Shown: positions 8,993 to 17,298 of the stretch, piece by piece
Layout: each line of letters starts with the position of its first letter
Numbering within the stretch: the first letter of the stretch is position 1
Assembly: GCA_947387575.1 (NCBI GenBank)
Contig: CANDOC010000008.1
Location: 1 to 64,000, forward strand
DNA from: Spongorhabdus nitratireducens
Lineage (GTDB): Bacteria; Pseudomonadota; Gammaproteobacteria; Pseudomonadales; Endozoicomonadaceae
Reading direction: 5' to 3'
Length of the DNA stretch: 64,000 bases
The notes under the pieces: generated by a model
What the model saw: the letters and a program-made list of their open reading frames with translations, nothing else
What the model was told of the DNA's origin: nothing
Database searches by the model: none
Translations under genes and position numbers: made by a program

Positions 8993-9356
8993 GGCTGAAA
9001 CCTCCGGGCATAAACAGATAGCAAGTGTTGCTGTCAGTCAGCCGAACGACACCGCTGCTGCAGACACAACAGTATGCTGAAAACAAGATTGTCGGATATA
9101 AAGTGGCCGGGCAGGCCACTTGTCAGGATGACCCTGCCGGATGATTTAACAGTCTGGCAGGGCATAGTACAGGGTAGGACAGATTTCAGAATTCAAAAAG
9201 TCAGGAGCGAAAAGATTTAGGATCACCTGATATTCGTGTGCACTTTATTGACCAGCCGCTGACCAGCCAGAATAACGACAGCTGCCATCAATTAATGTCG
9301 CGAATGAAAATCAGGCAATCTCGCTCACCTGTTTCTCATAATCCTTCCATTCTAAC
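8993..9356. other. Intergenic region with two hairpins upstream of bufA
   Basis: This 364-nt region holds the bufA leader and the end of the pdxA unit. Two inverted repeats are visible: AAGTGGCC/GGCCACTT at 9101-9121 and CCCTGCC/GGCAGGG at 9132-9162. On the minus strand the first is followed by TTATAT, so it could end pdxA transcription or act in bufA regulation. I see no convincing open reading frame. Confidence 0.5.
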
Positions 9357-10373
9357 TTACTCTGCCAGCTGCAAAACTCGCGCCTGCCTGATCGCATACA
9401 ACAAACTGGAGTGATCAGCCTTGCCTGTACCTGCTACGGGAAAAGCTGTTCCATGATCCACGCTGGTACGAATGAAAGGCAGACCTACGGTAACGTTAAC
9501 ACCGCCATCCACTCCGAGATATTTCACCGGAATCAGGCCCTGATCATGATACTGTGCCACGACAATATCAAAGTCTCCGTTACGGGCCTGCATAAAAACA
9601 GTATCGCCGGGCCATGGCCCGGAAGCATCGATGCCTTCTTGCTGCGCTGCAGCAATTGCAGGTTTTACGACCTGGTCATCTTCATCACCAAACAGACCAC
9701 CTTCACCGGCATGTGGATTGACCCCGGCCACAGCCACACGAGGTTTCTCGATACCCAGTTGGCGAGCAGCGGTATGAGCCAGTCGAATCGTTTTCAGCTC
9801 TTTTTCAACCGTCAGGGAGTCCAGCATATTTCGCAGTGACTGATGGATTGTGACCAGAATGACCCGCAACTCATCATTAAACAGCATCATGGCATAGTCA
9901 CGGGTACCAGAGCGGTCTGCCAGAATTTCCGTATGGCCAGGATATTTAACTCCCGCACGAGACAGGGATTCCTTGTGAATCGGAGCGGTTACCAGCGCTT
10001 TGACCTTACCTTTCATCGCCAGATCAATACCGGTGCAGATGAAGTCATAAGCGGCCTTGCCGGCACGGGCATCAATCTCACCATAAGGCAGGTCCGCTGG
10101 CAGCAGATCTGATGGCATGATCACATTGACTACATTCCGTTCCCATACAGCTTCATCCGGAGATTCAATCCGATTAAAGCTCAAGCCAGCCTGAAGCAAA
10201 CGGTTAGCCCGCTCGAGCTGCCCGATATCCCCGATCACAACAGCCGGGGTTTCCAATACTGTAAATTCCGGATCAGCAAATGTTTTGACAACGATTTCCG
10301 GACCGATACCGGCTGCATCTCCCATTGTGATCGCCATGGGAGTCGAGTAGAGAATTCTGTCTGTTTTATCCAC
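9357..10373 (-). CDS. pdxA: PdxA family 4-phosphohydroxythreonine dehydrogenase
   Basis: NAD-dependent, metal-binding dehydrogenase of the PdxA family, acting on 4-hydroxythreonine-4-phosphate (vitamin B6 synthesis) or, in the PdxA2 subgroup, on threonate/erythronate-4-phosphate (sugar-acid catabolism). 338 aa. Motifs: ITMGDAAGIGPEIVVKTF, TAPIHKESL, YPGHTEIL, VNPHAGEGGLFGDED, YHDQGLIPVKYLG and RTSVDHGTAFPVAG; the His residues bind the divalent metal. The wording (NPHAGEGGLFG and the IPVK after YHDQG) looks closer to the catabolic PdxA2 group to my eye, and ksgA/surA neighbours of classical pdxA are absent. The listed start is GTG; ATG 10337, just before the TMGD motif, is a good alternative. 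Confidence 0.85.
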   Translation of the reverse strand: MDKTDRILYSTPMAITMGDAAGIGPEIVVKTFADPEFTVLETPAVVIGDIGQLERANRLLQAGLSFNRIESPDEAVWERNVVNVIMPSDLLPADLPYGEIDARAGKAAYDFICTGIDLAMKGKVKALVTAPIHKESLSRAGVKYPGHTEILADRSGTRDYAMMLFNDELRVILVTIHQSLRNMLDSLTVEKELKTIRLAHTAARQLGIEKPRVAVAGVNPHAGEGGLFGDEDDQVVKPAIAAAQQEGIDASGPWPGDTVFMQARNGDFDIVVAQYHDQGLIPVKYLGVDGGVNVTVGLPFIRTSVDHGTAFPVAGTGKADHSSLLYAIRQARVLQLAE

Positions 10374-10715
10374 TGCCGTACTTCGTCTGTCTGTTTATAT
10401 CTGTTCGACCCGTCAATCAACTCACAGTTTCCCTGACGGAGAAAAAACTGCTTATGCCCGAATAATCATGTATAAACAAGCACCTTCGATGATATACCCA
10501 GCGAAAAACAGGCAAGAACGGTTTTTCAAACAAAAAAAGCCTTACCTGAAGCGCAATTTGATGCAAGACAATGCCGCATGTTTGTTTTGGCATTAGTCTG
10601 CGCCAACAAAACAGGCATAAACAAAAAACCTCGACTCCGCGTGGAATCGGGCGCTGTTCAAACGCAAACAAGCAAATTGCCTTCTTATTTTCATTTTTAA
10701 GGTTCGCTCGCACTG
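10374..10715. other. Intergenic region between pdxA and tdh
   Basis: About 340 nt between the divergent pdxA and tdh genes, presumably with both promoters. It is rich in A/T tracts and has a loose inverted repeat around GTTTGTTTTGGC and GCCAACAAAAC at about 10578-10615. I recognise no riboswitch or small gene. Confidence 0.4.
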
Positions 10716-11744
10716 ATGAAAACGCTTGCCAAGCTGCATGCCGAAAAAGGCATCTGGATGGATGAAAAGCCGGTTCCTGAATACGGCTATAACGATGTCC
10801 TGATTAAAATCCGCAAAACTGCTATCTGCGGTACCGACATCCATATCTATAACTGGGATGAATGGTCCCAGAAGACCATTCCCCAGGGCATGACTGTCGG
10901 CCACGAATTCGTCGGTGAAATCGTGGAAATGGGCGAAGGCGTTAAAGGTCTGGACATTGGTCAGCGTGTTTCCGGTGAAGGCCACCTGGTTTGCGGCCAT
11001 TGCCGTAACTGCCGTGCCGGTCGTCGTCACCTGTGCCGCAATACTGTTGGTGTCGGCGTAAACCGTCAGGGTGCCTTTGCGGAATACCTGAGCATTCCTG
11101 CTGCCAACGTTTATCCGGTACCGGACGATATCAGCGACGAAATGGCGTCCATCTTCGATCCGTTTGGCAATGCGGTTCACACGGCCCTGTCTTTCGATAT
11201 GGTGGGTGAAGATGTACTGATCACCGGTGCCGGCCCGATCGGTATCATGGCTGCCTCTGTTGCACGTCATGCCGGTGCCCGTCATGTTGTTATCACTGAC
11301 GTTAACGAATACCGCCTGATGCTGGCTTGTGAGCTGGGTGCTGTGACCCGTGCAGTCAACGTAACTGAACAGTCCCTGCCGGAAGTCATGAAAGAGCTGA
11401 ACATGAAGGAAGGCTTTGATGTCGGTCTGGAAATGTCCGGCAACGGCATTGCTTTCAATCAGATGCTGGAAAACATGGACAACGGTGGCAAGGTATCCAT
11501 TCTGGGTATTCCAGCTCAGGACACACGCATTGACTGGAACCAGGTGATCTTCAAGATGCTGCACCTGAAAGGCATCTATGGTCGTGAAATGTTTGAAACC
11601 TGGTACAAGATGTCCAGCATGCTGCAGTCCGGCCTGAACATTGACCCGATCATCACTCACCAGTTCCATGTGGATGAGTTTGAAGAGGGCTTTGAAATCA
11701 TGGCCAGCGGCAAATCCGGCAAGGTTATCCTGAACTGGGATTAA
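10716..11744 (+). CDS. tdh: L-threonine 3-dehydrogenase
   Basis: Zinc-dependent medium-chain dehydrogenase oxidising L-threonine to 2-amino-3-ketobutyrate with NAD+. 342 aa, against 341 in E. coli. Visible motifs: catalytic-zinc residues in [14 protein letters not shown] and [13 protein letters not shown]; the structural-zinc cluster [19 protein letters not shown]; and the NAD fold around [21 protein letters not shown]. The C-terminal [19 protein letters not shown] is typical of Tdh. The usual partner kbl (2-amino-3-ketobutyrate CoA ligase) is not next to it. Codon use is strongly biased towards CTG, GGT and similar codons, suggesting high expression. A ribosome site (TAAGG) precedes the ATG. 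Confidence 0.96.
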   Translation: MKTLAKLHAEKGIWMDEKPVPEYGYNDVLIKIRKTAICGTDIHIYNWDEWSQKTIPQGMTVGHEFVGEIVEMGEGVKGLDIGQRVSGEGHLVCGHCRNCRAGRRHLCRNTVGVGVNRQGAFAEYLSIPAANVYPVPDDISDEMASIFDPFGNAVHTALSFDMVGEDVLITGAGPIGIMAASVARHAGARHVVITDVNEYRLMLACELGAVTRAVNVTEQSLPEVMKELNMKEGFDVGLEMSGNGIAFNQMLENMDNGGKVSILGIPAQDTRIDWNQVIFKMLHLKGIYGREMFETWYKMSSMLQSGLNIDPIITHQFHVDEFEEGFEIMASGKSGKVILNWD

Positions 11745-12140
11745 TGTCCGGCTGACGCTAACTGATTACAGGAAACCTTGCGGGTATTGAAATGCTTTTA
11801 TTGAAATACCTGACAGGGTTTCCGGTACACAGGCCTTGAAAAATATAATTACTCATATAAAGTGCATTTTAATATCAAGATAACATCGGGATATATCACG
11901 CCATAAAAATAAGCATTACCCGAAGGCAAGATCCGCACATACCGCAGAAGCAAAATTCCCTTGATCTACAGCACATTCTGCTCCCGCCAGAGTGAGTAGG
12001 ATTTCTTTACATCATCTTTACATACAACATTCAAACGACCATACGCCTGCAGTTTCCAGCACCTCACATCGCTGTGCAAACAGTTGTGTAATCAGTGCAC
12101 CGGAAACAGTGATCAGGTGCACAGATAAAAGGGGATTGTT
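11745..12140. other. Intergenic region between tdh and yfcC with long hairpin
   Basis: A 396-nt stretch without a credible gene. A long imperfect hairpin lies at 11771-11823 (GGAAACC pairs with GGTTTCC, and GGTATT with AATACC), just after tdh; it may end the tdh transcript or stabilise its end. The remainder is AT-rich and ends with a strong AAAAGGGG ribosome site ahead of the GTG of yfcC. Confidence 0.4.
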
Positions 12141-13616
12141 GTGGACACCGCCGCAATTGAACATGCGCCAAAGAAAAAGGCGTTCCAGATGCCAACGGTA
12201 TACACCATACTGTTTGCAATTATCGCGATCATCGCAGTTCTGACTCACATCCTGCCTACCGGCCGCTACGATTACACCACCGCTGATTCGAACCAGCTGG
12301 TTACTGCTGCTGAAGTTGCCGATTACAGCGGTGGCGAGAAGCTGCTTCCTGTTCCGGGCTCCTTTACTGAGCTGGAAGGTAATCCACAGGGTGCCTGGGA
12401 TATTCTGCTGGCCCCGATCAAGGGCTTCCACAACGCTGCTGATATCGCCCTGTTCGTACTGGTGATCGGTGGTTTCCTGGGCGTTATCATGAAGACCGGC
12501 GCTCTGGATGCGGGTGTAGCATCCGTCGTCAAACGCTTTAAGGGCCGGGAACAGGTAATGATCCCGATCCTGATGATCCTGTTTGGTCTGGGCGGTTCTT
12601 CCTATGGTATGGCAGAAGAAACGGTAGCTTTCTGGGCACTGATTCTGCCGGTAATATCTGCCGCCGGTTATGACCGCATGGTAACCGCCGGTATTATTCT
12701 GCTCGGCTCCGGTGTTGGTGTACTGTCTTCTACTGTAAACCCGTTTGCGACTGGTATTGCTTCCGGCTTTGCTGGTATTCAGATTGGTGACGGTATCGTA
12801 CTGCGCGTGATCATGTTTGTGATCTTGGAAGCCGCTGCCATTGCTTACGTCATGCGCTATGCCGCCAAGGTCAAAGCTGACAAATCCCAGTCAGTACTGG
12901 CTGATCTGGAATTCAACGACGAATTCAGTCGCGAAGTCACCATTGAAGAATTCGACGGTCGCAAGAAGCTGACCATGGCCGTATTCTTCGGTGCCTTCGC
13001 CTTTATGATCTACAGTGTTATGCCGCTGGAAGATCTGGGTATCACTGCAGTACCAACTCTGTGGTGGTGGTTCGATGAACTGTCTACCCTGTTCCTGACT
13101 GCTGCAATCATTGTTGCCCTGATTAACCGCATGCCGGAAGGCGAGTTCATCAAGAACTTCCTGGAAGGTGCCAAGGATCTGATCGGCGTTGCCATCGTCG
13201 TTGCAGTTGCCCGTGGTATCTACGTTGTCATGAACGACGGCATGATCATCGACAGCATCCTGTTCTGGGCTGAAGGCATGGTATCCGGTGTAGAGTCCAG
13301 CGGTGTATTTGTGACCGTGACCTACTTCGTTCACATCATTCTGTCCTTCTTTATCCCGTCTACTTCCGGTCTGGCTACTGTATCCATGCCGCTGATGGGA
13401 CCGCTGGCTGACTTTGCCGGTGTCGGTCGTGAACTGATTATTACTGCTTACCAGTCTGCTTCCGGCTGGATCAACATGTTTGCTCCGACTGCCGGTCACC
13501 TGGTTGCCGGTCTGGCGCTCTCCAAGATTCCTTACGAGCGTTTTGTTAAGTGGGTAATGCCGTTTATCGTATTCACCCTGATCGCTTCTGTAGCCATTCT
13601 GTTTGTTGCTTCATAA
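12141..13616 (+). CDS. yfcC: YfcC family transporter
   Basis: Inner-membrane transporter of the YfcC/DcuC superfamily, 491 aa with roughly 12 hydrophobic segments. Family motifs: MPTVYTILFAIIAIIAVLTHILPTG at the N-terminus, the GGFLGVIMKTGALDAG loop, LFGLGGSSYGMAEETVAFW, and FFIPSTSGLATVSMPLMGPLADFAG followed by YQSASGWINMFAPT, which are hallmarks. Substrate is not certain; related proteins are linked to peptide, amino-acid or dicarboxylate transport. The start is GTG at 12141 behind AAAAGGGG. Like tdh it shows highly biased codons, and it may work with the threonine catabolic gene upstream, although it is separated from it by 396 nt. A strong terminator follows. Confidence 0.88.
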   Translation: MDTAAIEHAPKKKAFQMPTVYTILFAIIAIIAVLTHILPTGRYDYTTADSNQLVTAAEVADYSGGEKLLPVPGSFTELEGNPQGAWDILLAPIKGFHNAADIALFVLVIGGFLGVIMKTGALDAGVASVVKRFKGREQVMIPILMILFGLGGSSYGMAEETVAFWALILPVISAAGYDRMVTAGIILLGSGVGVLSSTVNPFATGIASGFAGIQIGDGIVLRVIMFVILEAAAIAYVMRYAAKVKADKSQSVLADLEFNDEFSREVTIEEFDGRKKLTMAVFFGAFAFMIYSVMPLEDLGITAVPTLWWWFDELSTLFLTAAIIVALINRMPEGEFIKNFLEGAKDLIGVAIVVAVARGIYVVMNDGMIIDSILFWAEGMVSGVESSGVFVTVTYFVHIILSFFIPSTSGLATVSMPLMGPLADFAGVGRELIITAYQSASGWINMFAPTAGHLVAGLALSKIPYERFVKWVMPFIVFTLIASVAILFVAS

Positions 13617-13648
13617 CAGTCATAAAACAGTAAAACAGCAAGCTGTTA

Positions 13649-13688
13649 AAAAGCCCCTGACGGATATAACCGTCAGGGGCTTTTTTAT
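13649..13688. terminator. Bidirectional terminator between yfcC and IPK-like gene
   Basis: Stem of at least 12 bp (AGCCCCTGACGG/CCGTCAGGGGCT) with a six-base loop, flanked by A5 on the left and T6 on the right, so it works in both directions for the convergent genes. Confidence 0.9.
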
Positions 13689-13702
13689 GCTCCCCAGAGC
13701 TG

Positions 13703-14743
13703 TCAGTGCAGCATTTTCTCGACGTCAGCAATCAGTTGATCAAGACCGGACAAATAGTTTTGCTTCGCCTTACCGAAATCAAGCGGGCCATCACGATAGA
13801 CCGGATTACCAAAATCAATCATTTTGACCTGAGTATTAGCGGGTTTTTTTTCATCGATAACTACCAGCACGCTGCTATCAATAAATGTGACCGGTGCCTG
13901 TTGCATTGCGTCTCTTATCTGGTGCAGGTCTGCAGCAATTTTTTCCAGATTCTGACGGGCAGCCGGTTGGGGTAACACCAGAGCTTTCTTGAGCAGCATT
14001 CGGGTCTGCATACCTAGCAGGGCTCTGCCACCAGGTATTCTTTTATTGTTAACCTTGCCTCCCACCAATCTAAATCCCCGGTCAAGGGATCCTGTAATCG
14101 CATCAAACATCTTCATACGGGCTTTTTTTCGGACAGGTGATTTATGGCCTGTACGCTTTAACTGTGCCTTGGATGCAGTCGAGTGGCCGATTTTGATATC
14201 AAACTCGCGTTTATAACGGGGATCAATATCAGCCCCCATCTTAACCATCGAGACGATAGCCTGCCCTTTGGTGGTGTTTTTTTGCATGTCCACAAGCGTC
14301 TTTTTGACTTCATCAGACATTAATTTCGAGGCCCGCCCTTTTGCTGTCGGAATAACATGCTCAAGACCCAACTGCTTACAGTCCCGATAAACCCTGCTCT
14401 CAGCAACGGAGGTTCGCTTGACCAGCATGTTGTGACCCACCAGCTCGATAAAGTTTTCAGCATGTCCTCCCAGGCCATCAAATCTGGTTGCAAATCTGTC
14501 TGGTTCTGTAGAGGCCTGACGCTCGGTAATTCTGGTACTCTGGGGTAAAGTGCGATCGCCCGGAACCGCTGTACTCTTTGGAGGAATATGGGGGGAAGCG
14601 GGCTTGTCAGCGTGAAGCAGTTTGACTTTCCAGCGACTGAAAGCGCCTTCAACTGCTTCGTATGCCGATTTCAGCCGGTCACCAGCCTTTTGCCAAAAGC
14701 TGGTAGCGCTGGCTGAAAGGTTGTTTCCGGTTTTTTCCGACAT
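13703..14743 (-). CDS. Inositol polyphosphate kinase (IPK)-like protein
   Basis: 346 aa. The C-terminal ~250 residues match the order of motifs in eukaryotic IPK-family kinases (IPMK, IP3K, IP6K). A glycine-rich start (GGHAENFIELVGHNMLVKR, 92-110) is followed by SRVYRDCKQLGLEHVIPTAKG, resembling the region that begins the kinase N-lobe. FDIKIGHST (181-189) matches the DxKxG inositol-binding signature. SLDRGFRLVGGKV (219-231) matches the conserved LGFRICGMKV element, SVLVVID (291-297) the strand before the metal site, KMIDFGN (307-313) the IDF metal motif, and NYLSGLDQLI (329-338) the terminal helix. The first ~80 residues are polar and variable. It probably phosphorylates an inositol phosphate with ATP, perhaps a host one. 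No secretion signal is obvious; single gene. Confidence 0.65.
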   Translation of the reverse strand: MSEKTGNNLSASATSFWQKAGDRLKSAYEAVEGAFSRWKVKLLHADKPASPHIPPKSTAVPGDRTLPQSTRITERQASTEPDRFATRFDGLGGHAENFIELVGHNMLVKRTSVAESRVYRDCKQLGLEHVIPTAKGRASKLMSDEVKKTLVDMQKNTTKGQAIVSMVKMGADIDPRYKREFDIKIGHSTASKAQLKRTGHKSPVRKKARMKMFDAITGSLDRGFRLVGGKVNNKRIPGGRALLGMQTRMLLKKALVLPQPAARQNLEKIAADLHQIRDAMQQAPVTFIDSSVLVVIDEKKPANTQVKMIDFGNPVYRDGPLDFGKAKQNYLSGLDQLIADVEKMLH

Positions 14744-14792
14744 GGATCGTCCGTGTTTACTTTTTCCTGTCAGGTATTATCGGCAGGTTCTA

Positions 14793-15410
14793 TCAGGGGT
14801 AAATAAGACGGCCTGCTGCTGCCATGCGACCCGCAATCTCATACATATTGGATAAGCGCCCTGTGTGGAGCAGATCCCGGATCTGCAGATGTTCCACACA
14901 AGTGCCACTTAGAATTATATCAACCCCCTGATCAGCCAGCTGGCTCAGTACCTTGTCAGCCCCGGAGCCCTTAGTCGCCAGCAAAACCGCTGTGTTATAA
15001 AGCACCACTGCTGCCGGTTTTTTGTCGAGATCACGCAAAGCATTGATATAGGCATTGACCAGCATCTGACCCAGCTCATTATCTCCCTGTCCCATCACAT
15101 TGCTTTTCAGTACCACAACGTAATTATCGTTCTCAGCACAAGTGGCACATTTCGATGCCTTCTGTACTGCCGGTTTTTCCCTTACGGCCGTGACAATCCA
15201 ATCATCATTGTCCTGTAGCGTGACCGGCTCGGCATTTTCACTGTTTAAAAAGGCAATTACGTAGGTCAGTGCTGTTTCATTATTCAGCAGGATCCTGATC
15301 TGTTCACCGGGCTCCAGCGTTTCCCACAGCTTGCGTGTCTTGATCAGCGGGCGAGGACATGGGCAGTTGCGAACATCCAGCATATGGCTGGCCTGATGCT
15401 TGTCGTTCAT
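14793..15410 (-). CDS. yedF: YedF-type selenium/sulfur metabolism protein (TusA + DsrE-like domains)
   Basis: 205 aa, two domains. Residues ~8-75 form a TusA/SirA-like sulfur carrier with the CPCPRPLIKTRK motif, whose Cys would hold a persulfide. Residues ~95-205 form a DsrE/F-like domain: VVVLKSNVMGQGDNELGQML, then ALRDLDKKPAAVVLYNTAVLLATKGS, and DIILSGTCVEHLQI with a conserved Cys. This arrangement is the YedF selenium-metabolism family, often found with selD, which is not present here. A CATC pair links the domains. ATG 15410 behind AGAGGTG is preferred over a GTG two codons earlier. Confidence 0.85.
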   Translation of the reverse strand: MNDKHQASHMLDVRNCPCPRPLIKTRKLWETLEPGEQIRILLNNETALTYVIAFLNSENAEPVTLQDNDDWIVTAVREKPAVQKASKCATCAENDNYVVVLKSNVMGQGDNELGQMLVNAYINALRDLDKKPAAVVLYNTAVLLATKGSGADKVLSQLADQGVDIILSGTCVEHLQIRDLLHTGRLSNMYEIAGRMAAAGRLIYP

Positions 15411-15459
15411 TGACACCTCTTCAGCAGTACTGAAAAAGAATAAAGCCAGCGTCAGCCCT

Positions 15460-15496
15460 ATAATTCAGATCAGGCAATGCCGGCATTGTGAATTAT
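15460..15496. promoter_or_regulatory. Nested palindrome upstream of pepD and yedF
   Basis: A perfect 14-bp palindrome CAATGCCGGCATTG (15475-15488) is nested within outer arms ATAATTCA (15460-15467) and TGAATTAT (15489-15496). It lies between the divergent yedF and pepD genes and could be an operator. No family is recognised and no T-run is present. Confidence 0.4.
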
Positions 15497-15695
15497 CAAA
15501 CAGATACCCAAGACCTTTTACCAGTGTTTTTGTTTACATGAACAAGGCACAGACATAGCTTTTTTACGTATCAAACGCCCAAAGCCAGTGATTTAGCGCA
15601 ATTTTTTGACTTCTAACAGGGAACAGAGGTAGAAACCCGGATTAAACTCTGCCCCGATTAATCAAGTCCATTTATTACAGAACAGGCATTTCAGA

Positions 15696-17147
15696 ATGAG
15701 CGCCTTAGAGCAACTGTCCCCAAGTCTGCTGTGGAAACACTTTGCAGCAATCTGCGAAATTCCTCATCCGTCCCGTCACGAAGAAGCCATTCGTCAATAT
15801 GTTGTCGATTTTGCCGAGCAGCGTGGACTCGAATACGAGATTGATGAAACCGGTAATATTGTTGTGCGCAAGCCGGCAACTCCGGGTATGGAAGACCGTC
15901 CGGGCGTCGTCCTGCAGGGACACCTGGATATGGTGCCTCAGGCTGATGAAAACGTTGAACACGATTTCCTGAAGGATCCTATTCGCCCGCAGATCAAGGG
16001 TGAATGGCTGACCGCAACCGGCACCACGCTGGGTGCTGACAACGGTATCGGCATGGCTGCAGGCCTGGCCGTGCTGGAAGCAGACGACCTGGTTCACGGA
16101 CCTGTTGAAGTACTGCTGACCGTTAACGAAGAAGCCGGTATGGTCGGCGCCCAGGGTCTGCAGGGCGGTTGGCTCAAAGGCGATATCCTGATGAACCTGG
16201 ATACCGAAGCTGAAGGCGAGCTGTATGTCGGTTGTGCCGGCGGTATCTTTATCCGCGGTGAAGCCTCCTTCGAAACTGAAGCGGTTCCTGCCGGTTACAT
16301 CACCCGCACCGTCAAGCTGAGCGGCCTGAAAGGCGGTCACTCCGGTTGCGATATCCACCTGTATCGCGGTAATGCTATTCGCCTGCTGACCCGTACCCTG
16401 AAATCTCTGGAAGGCTTCAACCTGCGCGTAGCCAGCCTGCGTGGTGGCAGCGTTGCCAACGCTATTCCGCGTCTGGCTACCGCTGTTGTTGCTTTCCCGG
16501 AAGCACAGCTGGAAGCCGTTGAAGCACACATCGACCAGTACTTCACTGTACTGAGCAATGAGTACAGCGTTGCTGACGAAGGCCTGAAGCTGGAACTGCT
16601 GGAAGGTGAAACTGCCGAAGTTATGGCAATGGCAGAACAGCGCCGTTGGCTGGATACGCTGCATGCTTTCCCGAATGGCGTGCTGCGTATGAGTGACAGT
16701 GTTGAGGGCGTGGTTGAGACCTCCGTCAATCTGGGTGTTGCCAAAATCATGGACAAGTCCGTGACAATTGAAACAACCCCTCGCAGCCTGATCGACAGCG
16801 CCTGTGAAGATGTCCGTCGTACCGTACATGGTCTGCTGAATCTGGCGGGTGCTGAAGTCAGTGAGCGTGACGGTTACCCGGGCTGGAAGCCTTCTGTTGA
16901 ATCCCCGATCCGTGATGTGATGCAGGGCGTTCACAAGGAACTGTTCGGTAAGGAAGCTGATATCAAGGTTATCCACGCCGGTCTGGAATGCGGTCTGCTG
17001 GGCAGCAAATACCCGCAGTGGGATATGATCTCCTGTGGCCCGACTATCCAGTTCCCGCACTCTCCAAGCGAGCAGGTTCACATTGAAAGTGTGTCCCGCT
17101 TCTGGGATCTGGTGAAAGGCACTCTGGCTGCAATTCCTGCCAAGTAA
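15696..17147 (+). CDS. pepD: Cytosol non-specific dipeptidase (aminoacyl-histidine dipeptidase)
   Basis: Metallo-dipeptidase of the M20 family cleaving Xaa-His and other dipeptides in the cytosol. 483 aa, against 485 in E. coli. Zinc-site motifs in order: VVLQGHLDMVP (His and Asp), LGADNGIGMAAGLAVLE (bridging Asp), LTVNEEAGMVGAQGL (general base and Glu ligand), and ILMNLDTEAEGELYVGCAGG (Asp). The lid domain begins with KLSGLKGGHSGCDIH. The last His ligand lies in PTIQFPHSPSEQVHIES. Codon bias is strong, like that of tdh and yfcC, suggesting high expression. It is a single gene followed by an intrinsic terminator. Start chosen at ATG 15696. Confidence 0.96.
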   Translation: MSALEQLSPSLLWKHFAAICEIPHPSRHEEAIRQYVVDFAEQRGLEYEIDETGNIVVRKPATPGMEDRPGVVLQGHLDMVPQADENVEHDFLKDPIRPQIKGEWLTATGTTLGADNGIGMAAGLAVLEADDLVHGPVEVLLTVNEEAGMVGAQGLQGGWLKGDILMNLDTEAEGELYVGCAGGIFIRGEASFETEAVPAGYITRTVKLSGLKGGHSGCDIHLYRGNAIRLLTRTLKSLEGFNLRVASLRGGSVANAIPRLATAVVAFPEAQLEAVEAHIDQYFTVLSNEYSVADEGLKLELLEGETAEVMAMAEQRRWLDTLHAFPNGVLRMSDSVEGVVETSVNLGVAKIMDKSVTIETTPRSLIDSACEDVRRTVHGLLNLAGAEVSERDGYPGWKPSVESPIRDVMQGVHKELFGKEADIKVIHAGLECGLLGSKYPQWDMISCGPTIQFPHSPSEQVHIESVSRFWDLVKGTLAAIPAK

Positions 17148-17164
17148 GTCTTTCATGACTCATA

Positions 17165-17195
17165 AAAAACGGGCTGCTTTTGCAGCCCGTTTTTT
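17165..17195 (+). terminator. Intrinsic terminator of pepD
   Basis: GC-rich stem CGGGCTGC/GCAGCCCG extended by A6/T6 arms with a TTTT loop; T-run on the plus strand. It could also work in reverse. Confidence 0.9.
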
Positions 17196-17298
17196 ATTGC
17201 CATCTCATCTATATTGCAGCAAGAGGGAACACCTGTGCGACCCTAGTGTCGAAGATGCCTAATGCTTCATATTATTTTCTGACAAGGGTTTCGAAGTC

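Noticed and set aside
10593-11669. A 358-codon open frame opposite tdh
   Set aside because: An antisense shadow of a highly codon-biased gene; composition is odd (Asp/His/Gln-rich) and no motifs are visible.
15705-17156. A 483-codon open frame on the strand opposite pepD
   Set aside because: It mirrors pepD almost exactly and arises from its strong codon bias; the protein has no family features.
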